The translations under genes and the position numbers were made by a program. DNA of 64,000 nt from Chryseobacterium gotjawalense (GTDB lineage Bacteria > Bacteroidota > Bacteroidia > Flavobacteriales > Weeksellaceae): assembly GCF_030012525.1 (NCBI RefSeq), contig NZ_CP124855.1, forward strand, positions 744,001 to 808,000, in the 5' to 3' direction. The notes under the pieces were generated by a model, which saw nothing but the letters and a program-made list of their open reading frames with translations, ran no database searches and was not told where the DNA came from. Of the stretch, positions 63,933 through 64,000 are shown piece by piece (within the stretch, counting starts at the first letter, position 1; each line of letters begins with the position of its first letter).

Positions 63933-64000
63933 AGAAATATTAATATTTACCACAAGGTTTTCGATGAATTCTAAACACTTCTTAAAATAATTTTATTTTT

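Overview
The window looks like chromosomal DNA of a Flavobacteriia member, most likely Weeksellaceae (Chryseobacterium/Kaistella-like). The reasons are low G+C, recurring Bacteroidota-type -7 promoter boxes (TAnnTTTG), a FadL-like barrel of the Bacteroidota type, a DnaJ with only two zinc-finger motifs, a short ProS, monomeric isocitrate dehydrogenase, and short SPII lipoproteins with Bacteroidota-style leaders. No prophage, insertion sequence, CRISPR array or rRNA operon is visible. The single RNA gene seen is tRNA-Arg(ACG). The genus assignment is inference from gene content, not a database match.

Layout, left part (1-20 kb): a partial B12-dependent ribonucleotide reductase (minus strand); a glycosyltransferase/lipoprotein pair; a recQ-antitoxin-toxin operon; kdsD and tatC; a metallo-beta-lactamase-fold protein, a TspO-like protein and a thiolase; then a minus-strand run of small proteins (DUF1398, VOC, exported protein, DUF1569) with a Crp/Fnr regulator; then a TolC/HlyD/ABC-2 permease efflux set. 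Middle part (20-36.5 kb): a 1951-residue alpha-2-macroglobulin-like protein; an antitoxin-toxin-recF operon followed by a four-helix-bundle protein and a DUF721 protein; a Gcr-type membrane protein; mtgA; a metal-chelate binding lipoprotein; tRNA-Arg; prmA; a GT2 glycosyltransferase and a THUMP RNA methyltransferase. Right part (36.5-64 kb): methyltransferase and ZIP transporter; FadL-like barrel; a Gly/Tyr/Asn-rich lipoprotein; proS; DUF937-OmpA; mntH with an apparent metalloregulator operator; grpE-dnaJ; icd; an AraC/DUF417 pair; a pseudouridine synthase; GHMP (mevalonate-type) kinase with a UbiA prenyltransferase; two MFS carriers; a thiolase; a DUF151 nuclease; etfB-etfA; an SDR; an M20 peptidase and a small lipoprotein.

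Most of the content is housekeeping: DNA precursor supply and repair, protein folding and export, cell envelope, acyl-CoA oxidation and electron transfer, and isoprenoid synthesis. The features that stand out are these. (1) Two type II toxin-antitoxin pairs share one architecture (antitoxin first, 13-nt overlap), and each is physically coupled to a RecF-pathway repair gene, one behind recQ and one in front of recF. (2) A dispersed structured repeat has four copies in 64 kb, with a conserved 13-nt loop on a covarying stem in three of them. (3) A 24-bp inverted-repeat element lies inside the efflux operon. (4) A 7-bp tandem array lies between two genes behind recF. (5) A DtxR/MntR-like palindrome sits on the mntH promoter. 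(6) The RecQ and DnaJ zinc sites are eroded, and the macroglobulin has lost its thioester and carries a SusC-plug-like segment.

Starts were moved inward where the longest reading frame ran upstream through promoters or the tRNA. Coordinates of promoters and terminators come from reading the sequence by eye. None has been tested by folding software or a database search.
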